Origin: Crossaster papposus
Lineage: Eukaryota > Echinodermata > Asteroidea > Velatida > Solasteridae
Direction: 5' to 3'
Assembly: GCA_037893245.1 (NCBI GenBank)
Contig: JBAIAA010000401.1
Location: 310,001-374,000, forward strand
DNA length: 64,000 bases
Below the pieces are notes generated by a model. The model had not been told where the DNA came from. It ran no database searches and was given only the letters and a program-made list of their open reading frames with translations. Shown piece by piece: positions 1 to 10,320 of the stretch. Position 1 is the first letter of the stretch; every line of letters begins with the position of its first letter. Both the position numbers and the translations under genes were made by a program.

Positions 1-1370
1 TTCTCTGATGTGGAATGCGACTATCAAAGGTCTTTGGTGGTCCTTTAATGTGTTGGATAATGTTCGTGGCAAGTAGGCGCACTCCTGCTGAGTCGAGGTG
101 CACACCGTCCGACACAAGGTGGTTTGAGTTTATGTTACCGTTGTCAATGAAGCCCCAGTTATTTCGCTTTGCTATGGACTTGAGCAGATTATTAGAATCA
201 TCTACTCTCTTGCACTGTGGCACCGTTTGGTTTTTACGGTGTATGATCGAAGATATTGTCACTGATCTTGGTTGTAGTGACTCGCCGAGGGAGGTGATCT
301 GAGCGGCAATAGTCTCCGGGTTTCGGATGTGTTGTTGGTCCCAACATGGAGAATTACCCGAGATACATCGTGCTTGGTCGACAGCTGTATGGCGTGGGGA
401 GCAAGATCTTGGATTTTTGCTCCACGCATGGTGTGGCACATCACTTTCTTTTGCCTGCTCAATCTCCTGGGCTGAAGCCGTTTTATCATCGAGTCACCGA
501 TTAGAAGCACATCTGCACAGTGGTGTTCAGTTGGTGTGGATACTGATCGTTTCACTTTAGGTGCCGGTTTGTCCTTTGCAGTGGTCAGCTTCTTGTGCTT
601 TTTCCGGTATTGATTCAGCTGCTCGTCAAATTCTAAGGACATTTTAGTTTTTGAGGGATGGGGCAAATTGTTTGGGGTTGGGGTTGGACAGGATCCCTGC
701 TCCTCGGTATCAGGCTGGCCGTTTAGCTGCAAGACTTCGAAGTACGTGTCGATCACCAACTCGGCCTCGGTTCGGGAATCACCGGTGCTGGAGTCGGTGA
801 TGACGGGATCCTCTGTCGCCAATGCAGCGAAGCGGTTGCTTGTCGGTATCAGAACCGCTGGGCCGACATCCAATGTACAGTGGCTCGCTGGACTGAGATC
901 CGCTGTACGGTGGCTCGCTGGACTGACTAGACGTGTGGGCGTCCATGGCAGTGGTTCCGGCTCAGAGCACTCGGCGGGCGTTCTGAATCATCATGGGCTT
1001 CACGAGAAGAGCGTCACATTCCTTCTTCAGGTGGTCTATTGTTTCCCTTTGAGAACAAGAAGATCGAGAAATCTGGCCAGATAGTGTTGAAAATTTCTGA
1101 TCAAGTAATTTTATGTCATTTTGAACCTGTATGACGGCTTGATAAATGACCTGTGGGGTGGGTTCGGGGACTTGATCGGGGGTTGTGACACCTGTTAAGT
1201 CCCGATCTGTAATATGCCTTGTTTGCTTGTAATTTATCTGACAAGCTGAACTAAGACAAGACATGGGAAAAGTGTTCCGATGACCAAAAATATACAGACA
1301 TAGGTCCTTGATGTCATCGGATGCTGTTTGATTAGATCTACGGGATTTAAGTGACAAAACGGTACTTAGC
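1..1370 (-). mobile_element. LINE ORF1-region fragment
   Basis: Two minus-strand open stretches look like parts of one non-LTR retrotransposon ORF1. The stretch at about 970-1250 is a hydrophilic, probably coiled-coil segment. The stretch at 259-873 carries an SGNH/esterase-like signature. The two are in different frames, so the reading frame is broken. ORF1 proteins of CR1/L2-like LINEs often combine a coiled coil with an esterase domain, which is why I assign it to that class. The 5' side of the LINE faces right and abuts the MADF-like exon at about 1370-1383; the 3' side continues off the left edge. The right boundary is estimated from where the coding similarity changes, not from a target-site duplication. 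Confidence 0.5.
259..873 (-). pseudogene. SGNH/esterase-like ORF1 fragment
   Basis: A 204-residue open frame. Around residues 120-180 it contains VLLIGDSMIKRL, then VILHVGTNN. These are the block I (GDS) and block III (GTNN-type) motifs of SGNH hydrolases. Such domains occur in LINE ORF1 proteins, whose exact role is not settled. The N-terminal half is low-complexity and rich in Pro, Thr and Lys. It ends in a different frame context and lacks the C-terminal catalytic DxxH block, so it is incomplete. It is not a likely host gene because it lies within a retroelement-like block directly next to another transposon. Confidence 0.5.
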
Positions 1371-2261
1371 TTTGTTGACGAGTTGATGAAATGGATCAAG
1401 GAGAACCAGATCCTGTGGAACAGTAAGCTCATCCTCTTCAAGCGCACTGACATGAAAGAAGCACTCTGGACCGAAAAGGGCCAACAGCTTGAGAAGACAG
1501 CCAAGTACCTCAGGGGGTGGTGGTGGTCCATCAAGGACAACTTCACCAGGCTGGATACAAAAAGAGCGGGGATGAGCCCAAGGAGTTGACCGAGAGGGAG
1601 GAGTGGATCCTCAACACCTGCTCCTTCTTGAGGCCACTTGTCCGCCACAAGTCACAGCCATTGAGAAGTGTAAGTATAAATAAATATCATTGCCAATTTA
1701 TCCTGATGACCTTCATTGCATTCATGTGCAATTATTATTTGCCATTTCTTCTGTTTTCTTGTGGCTAATGCATTGTTATTATTGCAGATCAGAGCAGACC
1801 TTGCCGGGCAGGGGAATGACACCTTGGCACAGGCGGAGGCAGCGGCTGCCCAAGCTGGCCTTGCAGACATGGAGGAGGAAGATGGCTTCCCTGCAGAGAC
1901 CCCTTCCACCTCGGGAACCAACACCACCACCAAGAAGGGCAAGAAGCGCAAGCAGGATGATGACCCCACCCTGCAGACCCTCCAAGAGAACCTGCTTCAG
2001 TCTGGTCAACTGTTGAAGCAGTTGGCTGAACCTGTCCCACTCAGCAGGAGAGCTACCTTTGCCAACTTCGTGAGGGATTCGCTACTCACCATGTCCAAGC
2101 CCAAGTACAAGGTGGCCAAGGCTGCAATTTGGGACATACTCCGCAAGCTGGACATGGATGACGACTCGTCCTCTTCCGATGATGGTGATGATCCTGCTGC
2201 TCCTGCTCCTCCTCCACTGTTCCTCGCACCTACTGCCAGCAGACATGTTAGGCCCAGCTCT

Positions 2262-2262
<1 letters not shown>

Positions 2263-2292
<30 letters not shown>
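2263..2292. repeat. Poly-C tract in accessory gene
   Basis: An almost pure C-run inside the proline-coding part of the MADF/BESS-like gene. Frames before and after the tract do not agree, so slippage here probably caused a frameshift. Length may also be unreliable in the assembly. Confidence 0.8.
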
Positions 2293-2430
2293 ACCATGAC
2301 ACCTTCAGAGCAGTACCAGCCGCCTCCCCACATGTGGAGACGCCAGGCGCCACCCAGCTCTGTGTGGGGGTCTGCAACCCCTCATTACGTGGAGCAGTAC
2401 CACCAGGCTTCCCTGCAGCCCCAGTGCCAG

Positions 2431-2510
2431 CAGCAGCAGCCACATCAGTACCAGCAGCAGCAGTCACAGCAGCAGCAGCAGCAGCAGCAGCAGCCACAGC
2501 AGCAGCAGCA
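2431..2510 (+). repeat. CAG-rich trinucleotide repeat
   Basis: Interrupted CAG repeats with occasional CCA, encoding Gln in one frame and Ala in another. It forms the low-complexity tail of the accessory gene. Confidence 0.85.
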
Positions 2511-2741
2511 CTTATACAAACATAACAATAATAAATTCCTTATTATATTGAGATGCAAAGAAATACCCTCCCTTTATAATTTGAAAAGCAATGAAAACAC
2601 TCAACACTTGCAATACAAAAATTTTACAATTACACATACACATACACATACAATATAAAGTATTTGAGATGTTTAACAAAAACGTCATATGTAAAATTAT
2701 TAACCCTTATGCCCTATTTCAAAATTGTAATATGTCTATTG

Positions 2742-3171
2742 GTGACCCGCTCCAGGAAAAGGTGACATAAGTCGCAAAACCTAAAAATAGTGTTATGTAC
2801 ATGATTAAAAAGTCCAGGTTATAAGCTTTGATTTGGTACATAGTACAGCTCCATAGCTGATGATATGACGTTTTTGCATATTAATGGTTCCATGGAAGTC
2901 AAAATAAACAACTGAGAAAACAGACTTTGAAACACAACAAAACTAAGACAATACATTGGAACCATGCACTCTTAAAAGGTTTTGTTTCACTTTATTTATC
3001 GAATTCCAGCGTTTTGTTAATTAAATCTGAAACTTTGGATATTAAAGATGTCATTTAAGACAAAAAATGAAAATCTAATTTTGACAACAATATTTACCCT
3101 ATTAACTTTAACTGGCCATTACTCATAAATGCATAGTGCGACTTATGTCAACTTTCCCTAGAGCGGGTCAC
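2742..3171. mobile_element. MITE with GTGACCCGCTC termini
   Basis: The left end reads GTGACCCGCTCCAGGAAAAG and continues into tgacataagtcgca. The right end is the inverted counterpart, tgcgacttatgtcaac...ctagagcgggtcac. The interior is AT-rich and has no open frame. A direct repeat ttaacccttatg lies about 30 bp outside the left end and about 8 bp outside the right end. It sits between the two convergent Harbinger genes, so it inserted after that element did or is part of its spacer. Confidence 0.6.
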
Positions 3172-3292
3172 ATTTGTTTAACCCTTATGACATGTGCTTC
3201 CACACAAAACAAATTTTATTGTCAGCAAACAAGGTCATAATATTATGCACAATTAAACATGGACATGTTTTCCTGCCACGCAAACAAAGTAA

Positions 3293-4414
3293 CTAGATCA
3301 TCCCATCTTGCCATGGTACAGAGCCTGCTTCAGAGTTGACCCAGTGCTTCAGCAGGTTCCTCTGCATCTTCCCTTCCATAGAGGCTCTGTTGGGACCAGT
3401 CACCTCGATGGTGTCCATCAGGTTGCGAACCTCTCTCCATGCTCCAGCCACAACGTCACGGTCTACATTATCTGCCTGATCCAGCTGTTGGTTCTGGAGT
3501 GATGGGTACCGGGTCCTCATCAGGTTGTGGAGGAGCACACAGGTTAATTGTGACTATGAGCTTCACTGTGGAGGGGTGGTGCTGCATGGTGGTGAGCATC
3601 ACCTGGAACCTGTTGGCCAGGATGCCAAAGGCATTTTTCACCACCCTCCTGGCACGCGAGAGACGGTAGTTGAAGATCCTTTCTTCTCTGGTCATGCCCA
3701 TGCGACTGTAAGGCTTCATCAGGGTGGTCCTCAGGGAAAAAGCATCGTCTCCAACGATGAAGTAGGGAACATCTTGGGTGTCGTTGGGGAGAGACTCGGG
3801 ATCTGGGAAGCTGATGGTACCATCATCGATACACTCCTTGATTTCACTGTTATTAAAGACCTGGGCGTCGGATGCAGACCCCAAGCCGCCAATATCTGCC
3901 CAGAGGAACTTGTAGTCCGCGTAGACCATGGCAAAGAGCAAGATGGAGTAAAAGCCCTTTTAGTTGAAGTACATGGAACCACTACAGGGAGGACAGCGGA
4001 TAGCCATAATGCATGTGCTTTCCATCTATGGCACCACAGGTGTGGGAGAAGTTCCACTTTTGGTAGTACCTGTCAACTACCTGGCGCCATTGCTTGGGTG
4101 TACTTGGGCAGACCATCAGCTCATCCAGGTACTCTGCTATGATGGCTTTGCAGACATCTCGGACGACCACAGAGAAGGTGTTGTGTGGTACTCGCCAAGC
4201 AAACTTCATGGACGCGTAGGTGTTTCCAGAGGCGAGGTGGCGGAGGGTCAATGCCAGCTTCAAGCCTGGTTCCATGAGGTGTCTCATGAAGGTGTATTTC
4301 TTAGTGAGTCTTCCTCCCACTCTCTCCAGCAGTTCATCATACATGGCAGGGTGCATGCGCATGAAGTTGGTAAAGGCTCTTGTGTCCTCATTTCGGAGCT
4401 CCACCACCAGTTGA
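3293..4414 (-). pseudogene. PIF/Harbinger DDE transposase, inactivated
   Basis: The N-terminal half (4407-3982) begins near VELRNEDTRAF and reaches the first catalytic Asp in GAIDGKH. The next segment, after a frame change, has an in-frame TAA where families usually have Tyr (FNYKG), at about 3962-3964. It then reads ADYKFLWADIGGLGSASDAQVF, which holds the second catalytic Asp. The third catalytic residue, normally Glu in the VENAFG block, is Lys here (RRVVKNAFG), so catalysis should be lost. A further frame change near 3535 separates the C-terminal helix block (LLHNLMRTRYPS). In total: at least two frameshifts, one stop and one active-site substitution. Overlapping + strand open frames (3525-4142, 3964-4914) are its antisense shadow. 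Confidence 0.85.
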
Positions 4415-4639
4415 TCATAGACCCCAAACTGATGTCTTCTCCCTATTCATGGCCGGGCCCATGCGATTCTTCGGCGCGCTCTTCTTCTTATTCTTCGATC
4501 TCTTCTTTGACGAAGGAGATGGAGCTACAGGTTTATGATGTCATGCTGGTGTTGGATGACAGCAATCATGTGTTCTCGCCGGTGCCGGCCTGGATCTGCC
4601 ATCTTCAGGAGGTCTGTTCACCCTGGAGTGTAGAGGAGC

Positions 4640-5200
4640 CATCATATTTATACGAAATCTCGAATGTACCCTGGATGTACGGCAAGTACGCTATATGTAC
4701 GCTGTCTGTGCGTTTCTCAAAAGTTACAAATAAGTACAATGCGCTGCCCGATCGCAGGACCAACGGTACTAATTCGTGCAATACGTCGGCATTCGCTATG
4801 CGTGCGTGCGTTGGGTTGTATCTGCGCTGCAAGTACGCTATGTATACGTCCAATGTACGCGGCTCATACGCTGACGGGGTGGGTGGCGGGAGGTCAGCGT
4901 ATTACCGCGTATGAACCGCTTATCCCCCACGAACACATAGCGTATTTCTACCGCGCTCGACTGATGCGGGACCGATGCGCTGCGTATTTATAACTTATGA
5001 CCTGCGTAACAGCGTACGCTGCGTAGTTTTGTGCTTGCCCAAAACTATCCGGCGTACTGGGCCGTACTGTGCGTATGCCTACGTACATAAAACTTACACA
5101 AAACGATTGAGATGCATATGAGGTGCATATTGTGCGTATGAAATAAATGTCAATGCGCAACTCATAAGGAATTAGGATACGCAAAAGTGTGACAGGGCCT
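4640..5200. repeat. Harbinger subterminal region with TACGC-type words
   Basis: This non-coding end is built of short motifs such as tacgct, gcgtat and cgtacg in both orientations, ending in the terminal repeat gtgtgacagggcct. From about 4870 it is the reverse complement of the start of the MITE at 58929-59631, with only scattered differences by eye over about 330 bp. Confidence 0.8.
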
Positions 5201-5203
5201 TTA

Positions 5204-5879
5204 GGCCGGTTCATACTTCCGCGCGAAAACGATTTCAAAGTCTACCATAATATGCACGTGTCAATAAGATGAAAAACAAGATTTCATTTTGTCGAGTAGT
5301 GCCTATTAATATACCCTCATAAAATTTACTTTATTTTTATAATCCCTGTCACCAAAGGAGATTTGCAGGTCAGCAGTTATATTGGGCACTGCATGTATTC
5401 CCATGGGAAACAAGCAATATATACTGAAATGCGAAAAAATATATAAAATTTGAAAGTTTGTGGGGAAGTAAGAATTCGTGACACAAGATATAATCTTCTC
5501 TAATAAACAACTGAAGCAATGAATCGAGAATTGTAGTATTTTAGGACATAATTTGGATTTCCTAATCAGTAAACTTGGTTTGACAATGGGTATTCGGTCG
5601 CCCTATAAGCTATGATACTCGCCAACCCCTTGAACCGGTTGTCCAGCTCGATAACCATGTGCGAGCAATAGCCACTATACATAATTATGTACATGTAGGA
5701 CCCACATGCACATGTATCTCGACATTTATAGACCTAGGACGTAATGACGTCACGATTTGTTTACATACCTATGTGCGCTTTTCTGTGGGAGCCAGAGATG
5801 GGTACGAGTGGCTGTCGTCCCCGTCTACAGCTTCCATCGGAAAACACAGATGTAAACAGAGCTTGACTTCATCATTATG
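5204..5879. other. Intergenic stretch, no gene seen
   Basis: AT-rich sequence without a credible coding frame, tRNA or terminal repeats. The short open frame at 5659-5928 has no recognisable domain. Confidence 0.6.
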
Positions 5880-6116
5880 CAGGGTTGTAGTCGAGTCCCT
5901 GCAAGTCCGTTCACAAGTCCTTTCGTGAAGCCAGTCACACTGAGTCCCTGCATAAAGGCAGTCACAAGTAACTGGATGAACAATGACAAAGGAATGCTTT
6001 TGTCAAAGCTGATTTGAATAGCTTGTGATTTGAATTAAAACTAAAGGACTTGTGATGGACTTGCAGGGACTTACAGGGACTTGCAGGGACTTGTGATGGA
6101 CTCGACTACATCCCTG
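5880..6116 (+). mobile_element. MITE, CAGGGTTGTAGTCGAGTC family, copy 1
   Basis: Terminal inverted repeats are cagggttgtagtcgagtcc at the left and ggactcgactacatccctg at the right. The interior has several copies of acttgcaggga/tccctgcaagt. The second copy at 11506-11739 lies in the opposite orientation and shares almost the whole interior. Confidence 0.8.
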
Positions 6117-7622
6117 CCATTATGTCTTCTTAAACTACTCTTGTGACGTCACTCTATTCAGAAAAGTGTCGATCATGTAAAGAACGACTCAGTGGACACA
6201 GAAATTGCTATTGTTATATTTATTACAACTTAGTAAGAGCTATGTTGACAGTTTCTTTAGAGCTTTCAACAGTTAATTGTCTTGGAGGTCTCTTTGCCGT
6301 GTCGACGCGCTTATGGGGGTTTCAGCCCGGCTGACTGCTCTCCTATGGTCCTCACTGGTTCTGGCCACCGAAGCCTTTGTTGTAGAGACGAGATGCTGCC
6401 ATGCTCGATCGTATGGAGTGGTTCGTCCAAAAGCCTTGTTGCACAGATTTGCCACAACCTGGGATATCAACAATAACAAACATAAAATGAGATGGATGCG
6501 CCAAACCGCATGTAACAAATTGCATCAAGGTTTGTCTAAAACATTTGAAAATGAAAATGGCCCAAGAACTTATTACCACTAATAAAACAAATGGAGGATA
6601 AACCTTTTTATTAGCAAGGTCGAAGCGATGGTTTGCAATTTAAAATATGTACATTTCTTGTAAATGGGAATAATTTTCGACGGAGATAGGTCATAGTTAT
6701 GTCATACGTTCGAAGGTCCTAAAAAGTACTACTAATGCACAACTTTAAAAGGGCTGGTATACATATAACACGTACATGTACTTTACATTCGCTAACTCGC
6801 CCATGTTGTCCTGTCCTGTCGTATACCTGTGTAGCAAAAACGGCAGAAAAACCAACAGAAATTAGTTTTGTTCCGAGTCTGGTTTGACGTGTGATAATGA
6901 AACCGTTCAGGGTTTAACAAAAGGCTGGTATACTTTCGACACGGAATAATGACTACTGACGATATTGTTACACCATAAAAAGGGCTAAAATTGTTAAAAA
7001 TATTAAGCCAAAATGAGCTGCTGATGAGAGCTAAGCCAAATGTTGGGAATAACAAGTTCTTGTTTCCTTTTCTTGCTTATTTTCCATCATTACCTGATCC
7101 GTTAGGGGTCCAAATCAGCCACGAGTAGTAGGAAGTTTCTTCACCTCTGAATTTGCCGCTTTAGTATAAATCCTCATTGGAGTATAAATCCTCATCGAAT
7201 ATGTCCCAAAATACTGGTGTAAATCGCCATCAAAATAAATTGGCGAGTCAGTTCTTGAAGTGACACAACATATCTCCCAACGTATTCCTACTCAAAAATA
7301 TGTACGGAACCTTACTGGAAGACATGTTAGCAGAGACACACCCGACGCACAACAATGTATAGCATCAAATGACTTCGAAGTCGAATGTACTGGGCATTTT
7401 AAACACCCTCATTTTACCCAACCTTTATTCACTTGTTTGGTTACGCAACACGGAGACTAGACAGGACAAAGCTTACACATTCCTTAGTAGCTTGCACCGC
7501 TGAACAATGGAATTAAATCGTCTCATACTTTAAAGCATTAGTAAGAATTGACACTTGTTGTTCCTTTTAAATATTGACAATGGGTGTAAAAGGGACGTAG
7601 TTTAAGTCGGAGAAACGACTCA
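6117..7622. other. Intergenic stretch, no gene seen
   Basis: No coding frame here shows domain-like composition. Open frames at 6277-6582 and 6792-7055 are short and unrecognised. Two direct copies of gagtataaatcctcat lie near 7160-7195. Confidence 0.5.
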
Positions 7623-7702
7623 AAAGGTGGACATTCTTTGATTCAAAGTGGGCTCGGACGCTGCGCGTCCTCGCCCATTCGAATCAAAGAATGTCCACTT
7701 TT
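7623..7702. repeat. Hairpin with 20-bp arms
   Basis: aaggtggacattctttgattc and gaatcaaagaatgtccactt face each other around a GC-rich loop (about 38 bp) that itself contains ggacgctgcgcgtcc. It may be a short foldback element. Confidence 0.7.
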
Positions 7703-7803
7703 TCGTCATTTCTCCTTAACATAGTTGGGTTCTGGCGGTCTGTTCTTGACACGCGTAACTTGTTCTTGCAAAACCCTGGGGCCAATTTTATAGAGCTGCT
7801 TAA

Positions 7804-9059
7804 AGATGGACTACAACGGAATAATGATAAAGGCTGTGTTGCTGTTTTTGTTCGAGAAATGTATAATGATTACTAATATATCATTAGTATTCAATAAAAC
7901 TTGTTCCTTCATGCAAAAAAACACCAAAATTGATCGGCGTTCTACGACCCAGAAAAACTCAGTTTCAGCAAAAGCCCTTAACTCATGAATAATTCATACT
8001 TTGTGTGTGACGTACTACCCATGACGATTTACTCGGGTCGATCGTGTGCATGCATTTTTACCGTACAATGCAATGCGGAATAACAGCGGACAAGCTAGGC
8101 TATATTTTGGTACAACTATTTTCGACCGAAAAACAGCGAAAAATGTCCGATAGCAGCGAGTATTGGGAAGACCACAATATAGATGAGGAAGAGGCATTTC
8201 GTGGAGGTACTTCTGAGGACAGTGGTGGCAGTTCTAGCGATGAGGGGAGCTCACCAGACGAGGGGAGCTCACCTGCTGATGACTCTGCGGCCACGGCAGA
8301 CCCGGCGGTTGCCGATGACTCGGCCGACGTAGAAGCAGTAGGCCTGGTGGTAGTACTAGTACGAATTCTCTCGATGTTTGGCGCTTTCAATATGGGGATC
8401 GATCCAGGCTTTAAACGAAACTTTGTTGTCAATCCCAGTGATTTTTTCAAAGCACTTGAAGGTTCAACACAGTCCTCTGAAAAATGTGCTGAACAAATCA
8501 AAGGCCTACTTCTTTCCGAGAAGGTGAAATCCTTTCGTGTAATATTTACAAACTTCACCCATTCCTTTGATAACGCAGGATCCCGCGAAAATTGCACAAA
8601 ATGAATCTCTGGATTCTTCGAACAATTTCTCGTGCATCCACCAACAACACATGAAGTTGGCATTATTGTATCTGAGTGATAGTGATACACTATAAAAAAA
8701 AGATTCGTAAAAACTTCATGCCTCTGCATGAAAACGCATACATAATACACACGGAATAACATGGCGTCTTTTGTTTACTCTCGGTTGCTCATGGGTAGTA
8801 CGTCATCACTTTTCGCTGGTTTACAAGTCCGCTGGTACTATATCGTGGATTTCATTGTGGTTTTCAGTGGATCTTTGCCGGGAACCAGTACAGGGCGGGA
8901 AATTTCAAAATCGAAGAATCGAGGTCTAATTTTGTCGGTCAAATTGCAACCAAATTATTTAGAGAAAAACATGACCGTAACAATAAAGTGTTACCTGAAC
9001 ACAACATAAAAAAGGTCCGATAATAAATTTAATGTGAGAGTTTTCGTTGTAGTCCATCT
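7804..9059 (-). mobile_element. Kolobok-like THAP element, copy 1
   Basis: A 1256-bp element flanked by TTAA on both sides (7800-7803 and 9060-9063). Terminal inverted repeats are agatggactacaacgga at the left and ttcgttgtagtccatct at the right. It carries a minus-strand THAP-domain frame (8100-8663) but no catalytic domain. TTAA duplication plus a THAP domain matches the Kolobok superfamily as described in animals; piggyBac also uses TTAA but lacks THAP. A second copy with the same ends is at 38947-40203. I infer a non-autonomous derivative that kept the DNA-binding part. Confidence 0.8.
8100..8663 (-). CDS. THAP-domain protein of Kolobok-like element
   Basis: The 187-residue frame starts at MPTSCVVGGC (the upstream in-frame extension to 8762 looks non-coding). 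The C2CH zinc ligands are Cys5, Cys10, Cys57 and His60, with conserved Trp35 and Pro54. This spacing is normal for THAP, a DNA-binding zinc module. RLKPGSIPILK near residue 90 corresponds to the AVPTIF box. The C-terminal half is Ser/Pro/Glu-rich and has no transposase catalytic domain. The predicted role is binding element ends. The frame is intact here but frameshifted in the 38947-40203 copy. Overlapping + strand frame 8044-8604 is a shadow. Confidence 0.75.
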   Translation of the reverse strand: MPTSCVVGGCTRNCSKNPEIHFVQFSRDPALSKEWVKFVNITRKDFTFSERSRPLICSAHFSEDCVEPSSALKKSLGLTTKFRLKPGSIPILKAPNIERIRTSTTTRPTASTSAESSATAGSAVAAESSAGELPSSGELPSSLELPPLSSEVPPRNASSSSILWSSQYSLLSDIFRCFSVENSCTKI

Positions 9060-9375
9060 TTAAGCACAACATTTCCCTTAAGCACAAAAACACTTGCTTG
9101 GTAAATCAGTTTAGGAGCCAAACTTCCACGTGATCGTTATGCTAAGCTAACAACAGCTAAATACCAATCACAAATAATATATATCACGTGGAGTTGTGGC
9201 TGGTATAAGCTGGTTTTACTAAGCGAGAATGTTTTGTGCTTAAGCAATTTGTATGCTTAAGCAACTCTATAAAATTTGCCTCTGATGGATAGGTGTGTTC
9301 TTGTTCTGAGTGCAGTGTTTACAAGTTGCATTCCCTCCGTTCGAACGCGGGAACCGAGTTCGCGTGTTAAGAACA

Positions 9376-9601
9376 GGGGCCAATTTCATAGAGCTGCTAA
9401 GCACAAAAATATGCTTAGCATGAGAATTTGTCCTTGGCAAAAACAAGGTTACAGACCAAATTTTCACGTGATCTTTATTGTTTTTGATTGATAATCAGCT
9501 GTTTCTTTGCTTAGCATGAAAAACACGTAGAATTTTGGCTGGTAAAAACCTGTTTTTGAGCAAGGCTTTTTGTGTGCTTAGCAGCTCTATAAAATTTGAC
9601 C
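9376..9601. mobile_element. MITE, GGGGCCAATTT family, unbroken copy
   Basis: It starts ggggccaatttcatagagctgctaagca and ends tgcttagcagctctataaaatttgacc, an imperfect inverted pair. The interior has two further copies of gcttagcatgaaaa-like motifs. It lies about 95 bp from the interrupted copy at 7778-9280. Confidence 0.75.
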
Positions 9602-10320
9602 GCCCGACATGGCCTATAGGTCTATTAGGCCGGCGGAGAATCTGAACAACTTACAAATAATGTAACGTTACGAAGGTATTATTTATAGTAACACGTTTAT
9701 CTGTCCCGATACGAACAATTTATATTTTATACCGTTTCTTTGTTTAGTTTGAATCCCGCTTGAGCTGACGCAACTCCTCGAAAGAAACCTTTGACATTAG
9801 ATAAACAATTGTTGACCTGAGTTGTTATTGTTATCAGAAACACACGATAAATCTAAAGCACCTTAGCGCAAACAAAGTGACAAATATAACTTTGATGATG
9901 ACAGTTTAATGACAAACATCGCGTGAGAGTTTTGATTTACATACGCCGGTGAAGTATTGACATAATTTGTGGACCGCCAGTAGTTTGCATCGTACCTATA
10001 ACAAGGCCATGCGCTCCACCAAAGTTCAACGCCACTTGATATCGGGTATAAATTCTAACCAAAAATCTAAGTGTTGACCCATCCACCCTTAAAAAAAAAT
10101 GCAATTGCTTTTCTTCATTTCGGACCGAAGGACTTTGGACCCACCCTCTTCATATAATTTATACGGTAGAGTTGTAGTCGGTTGTAGGTCAGATTCTTGA
10201 CTTGAAATTGAACGATTATATTCAATTCTATCGATCTTAAGTGAACTCGCAAGGCCTATTAATTGTGCCAAATCCGTCGAATCGTCGAGCATTTGTCTGT
10301 TGAATCAATATGAATGATCT
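9602..10320. other. Intergenic stretch, no gene seen
   Basis: AT-rich sequence with no supported coding frame or RNA gene. The 67-codon minus frame at 10089-10292 has no recognisable features. Confidence 0.5.

Larger units (their letters stand above)
1383..2520 (+). pseudogene. MADF/BESS-like Harbinger accessory protein, frameshifted
   Basis: The first exon (about 1383-1671) encodes a tryptophan-rich segment (RGWWWSIKDNFTRL) followed by TEREEWILNTCSFLRP, as in MADF/Myb-SANT DNA-binding domains of Harbinger accessory proteins, which help bring the transposase to the nucleus and to the element ends. A 1-nt frame change near 1558-1566 (an A-run) is needed to join the two halves. A gtaagt donor follows GAGAAGT near 1672 and an attgcag acceptor ends at about 1787. 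Exon 2 holds an acidic/Lys-rich linker, a BESS-like segment (MSKPKYKVAKAAIWDILRKL) and a Pro/Gln-rich tail. The tail is split between two frames by a long C-run at 2263-2292. I infer that the gene is non-functional. Confidence 0.6.
1371..5200. mobile_element. PIF/Harbinger transposon relic, right end intact
   Basis: The block holds the two genes typical of PIF/Harbinger elements in convergent orientation: a MADF/BESS-like accessory gene on + (1383-2520) and a DDE transposase on minus (3293-4414). The right terminus is CAGGGCCT at 5193-5200, followed by TTA, which fits the 3-bp TWA target duplication of this superfamily. The 4870-5200 region matches, in reverse complement, the left end of the non-autonomous element at 58929-59631. 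No left terminal repeat is visible; it is off-window or was displaced by the LINE piece at 1-1370. A younger MITE sits between the two genes at 2742-3171. Confidence 0.75.
7778..9280. mobile_element. MITE (GGGGCCAATTTTATAGAGCTGC family) split by a Kolobok-like insertion
   Basis: The left end ggggccaattttatagagctgc stops at 7799. The rest resumes at 9064 with gcacaacatttccctt and closes with gcttaagcaactctataaaatttg. Removing 7804-9059 plus one TTAA gives a continuous MITE resembling the unbroken copy at 9376-9601, including interior ttcacgtgatc-like and gctggta motifs. Confidence 0.8.

Noticed and set aside
2006..2497. Alanine/glycine-rich minus frames over the CAG and poly-C region
   Set aside because: They arise from the low-complexity repeat of the MADF/BESS-like gene read on the other strand.
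3525..4914. Two long + strand frames (205 and 316 codons)
   Set aside because: They are antisense to the Harbinger transposase and its subterminal repeats; composition shows no protein domain.
8044..8604. 186-codon + strand frame in the Kolobok-like element
   Set aside because: It is antisense to the THAP frame, which has the conserved C2CH spacing; the + frame has no domain features.
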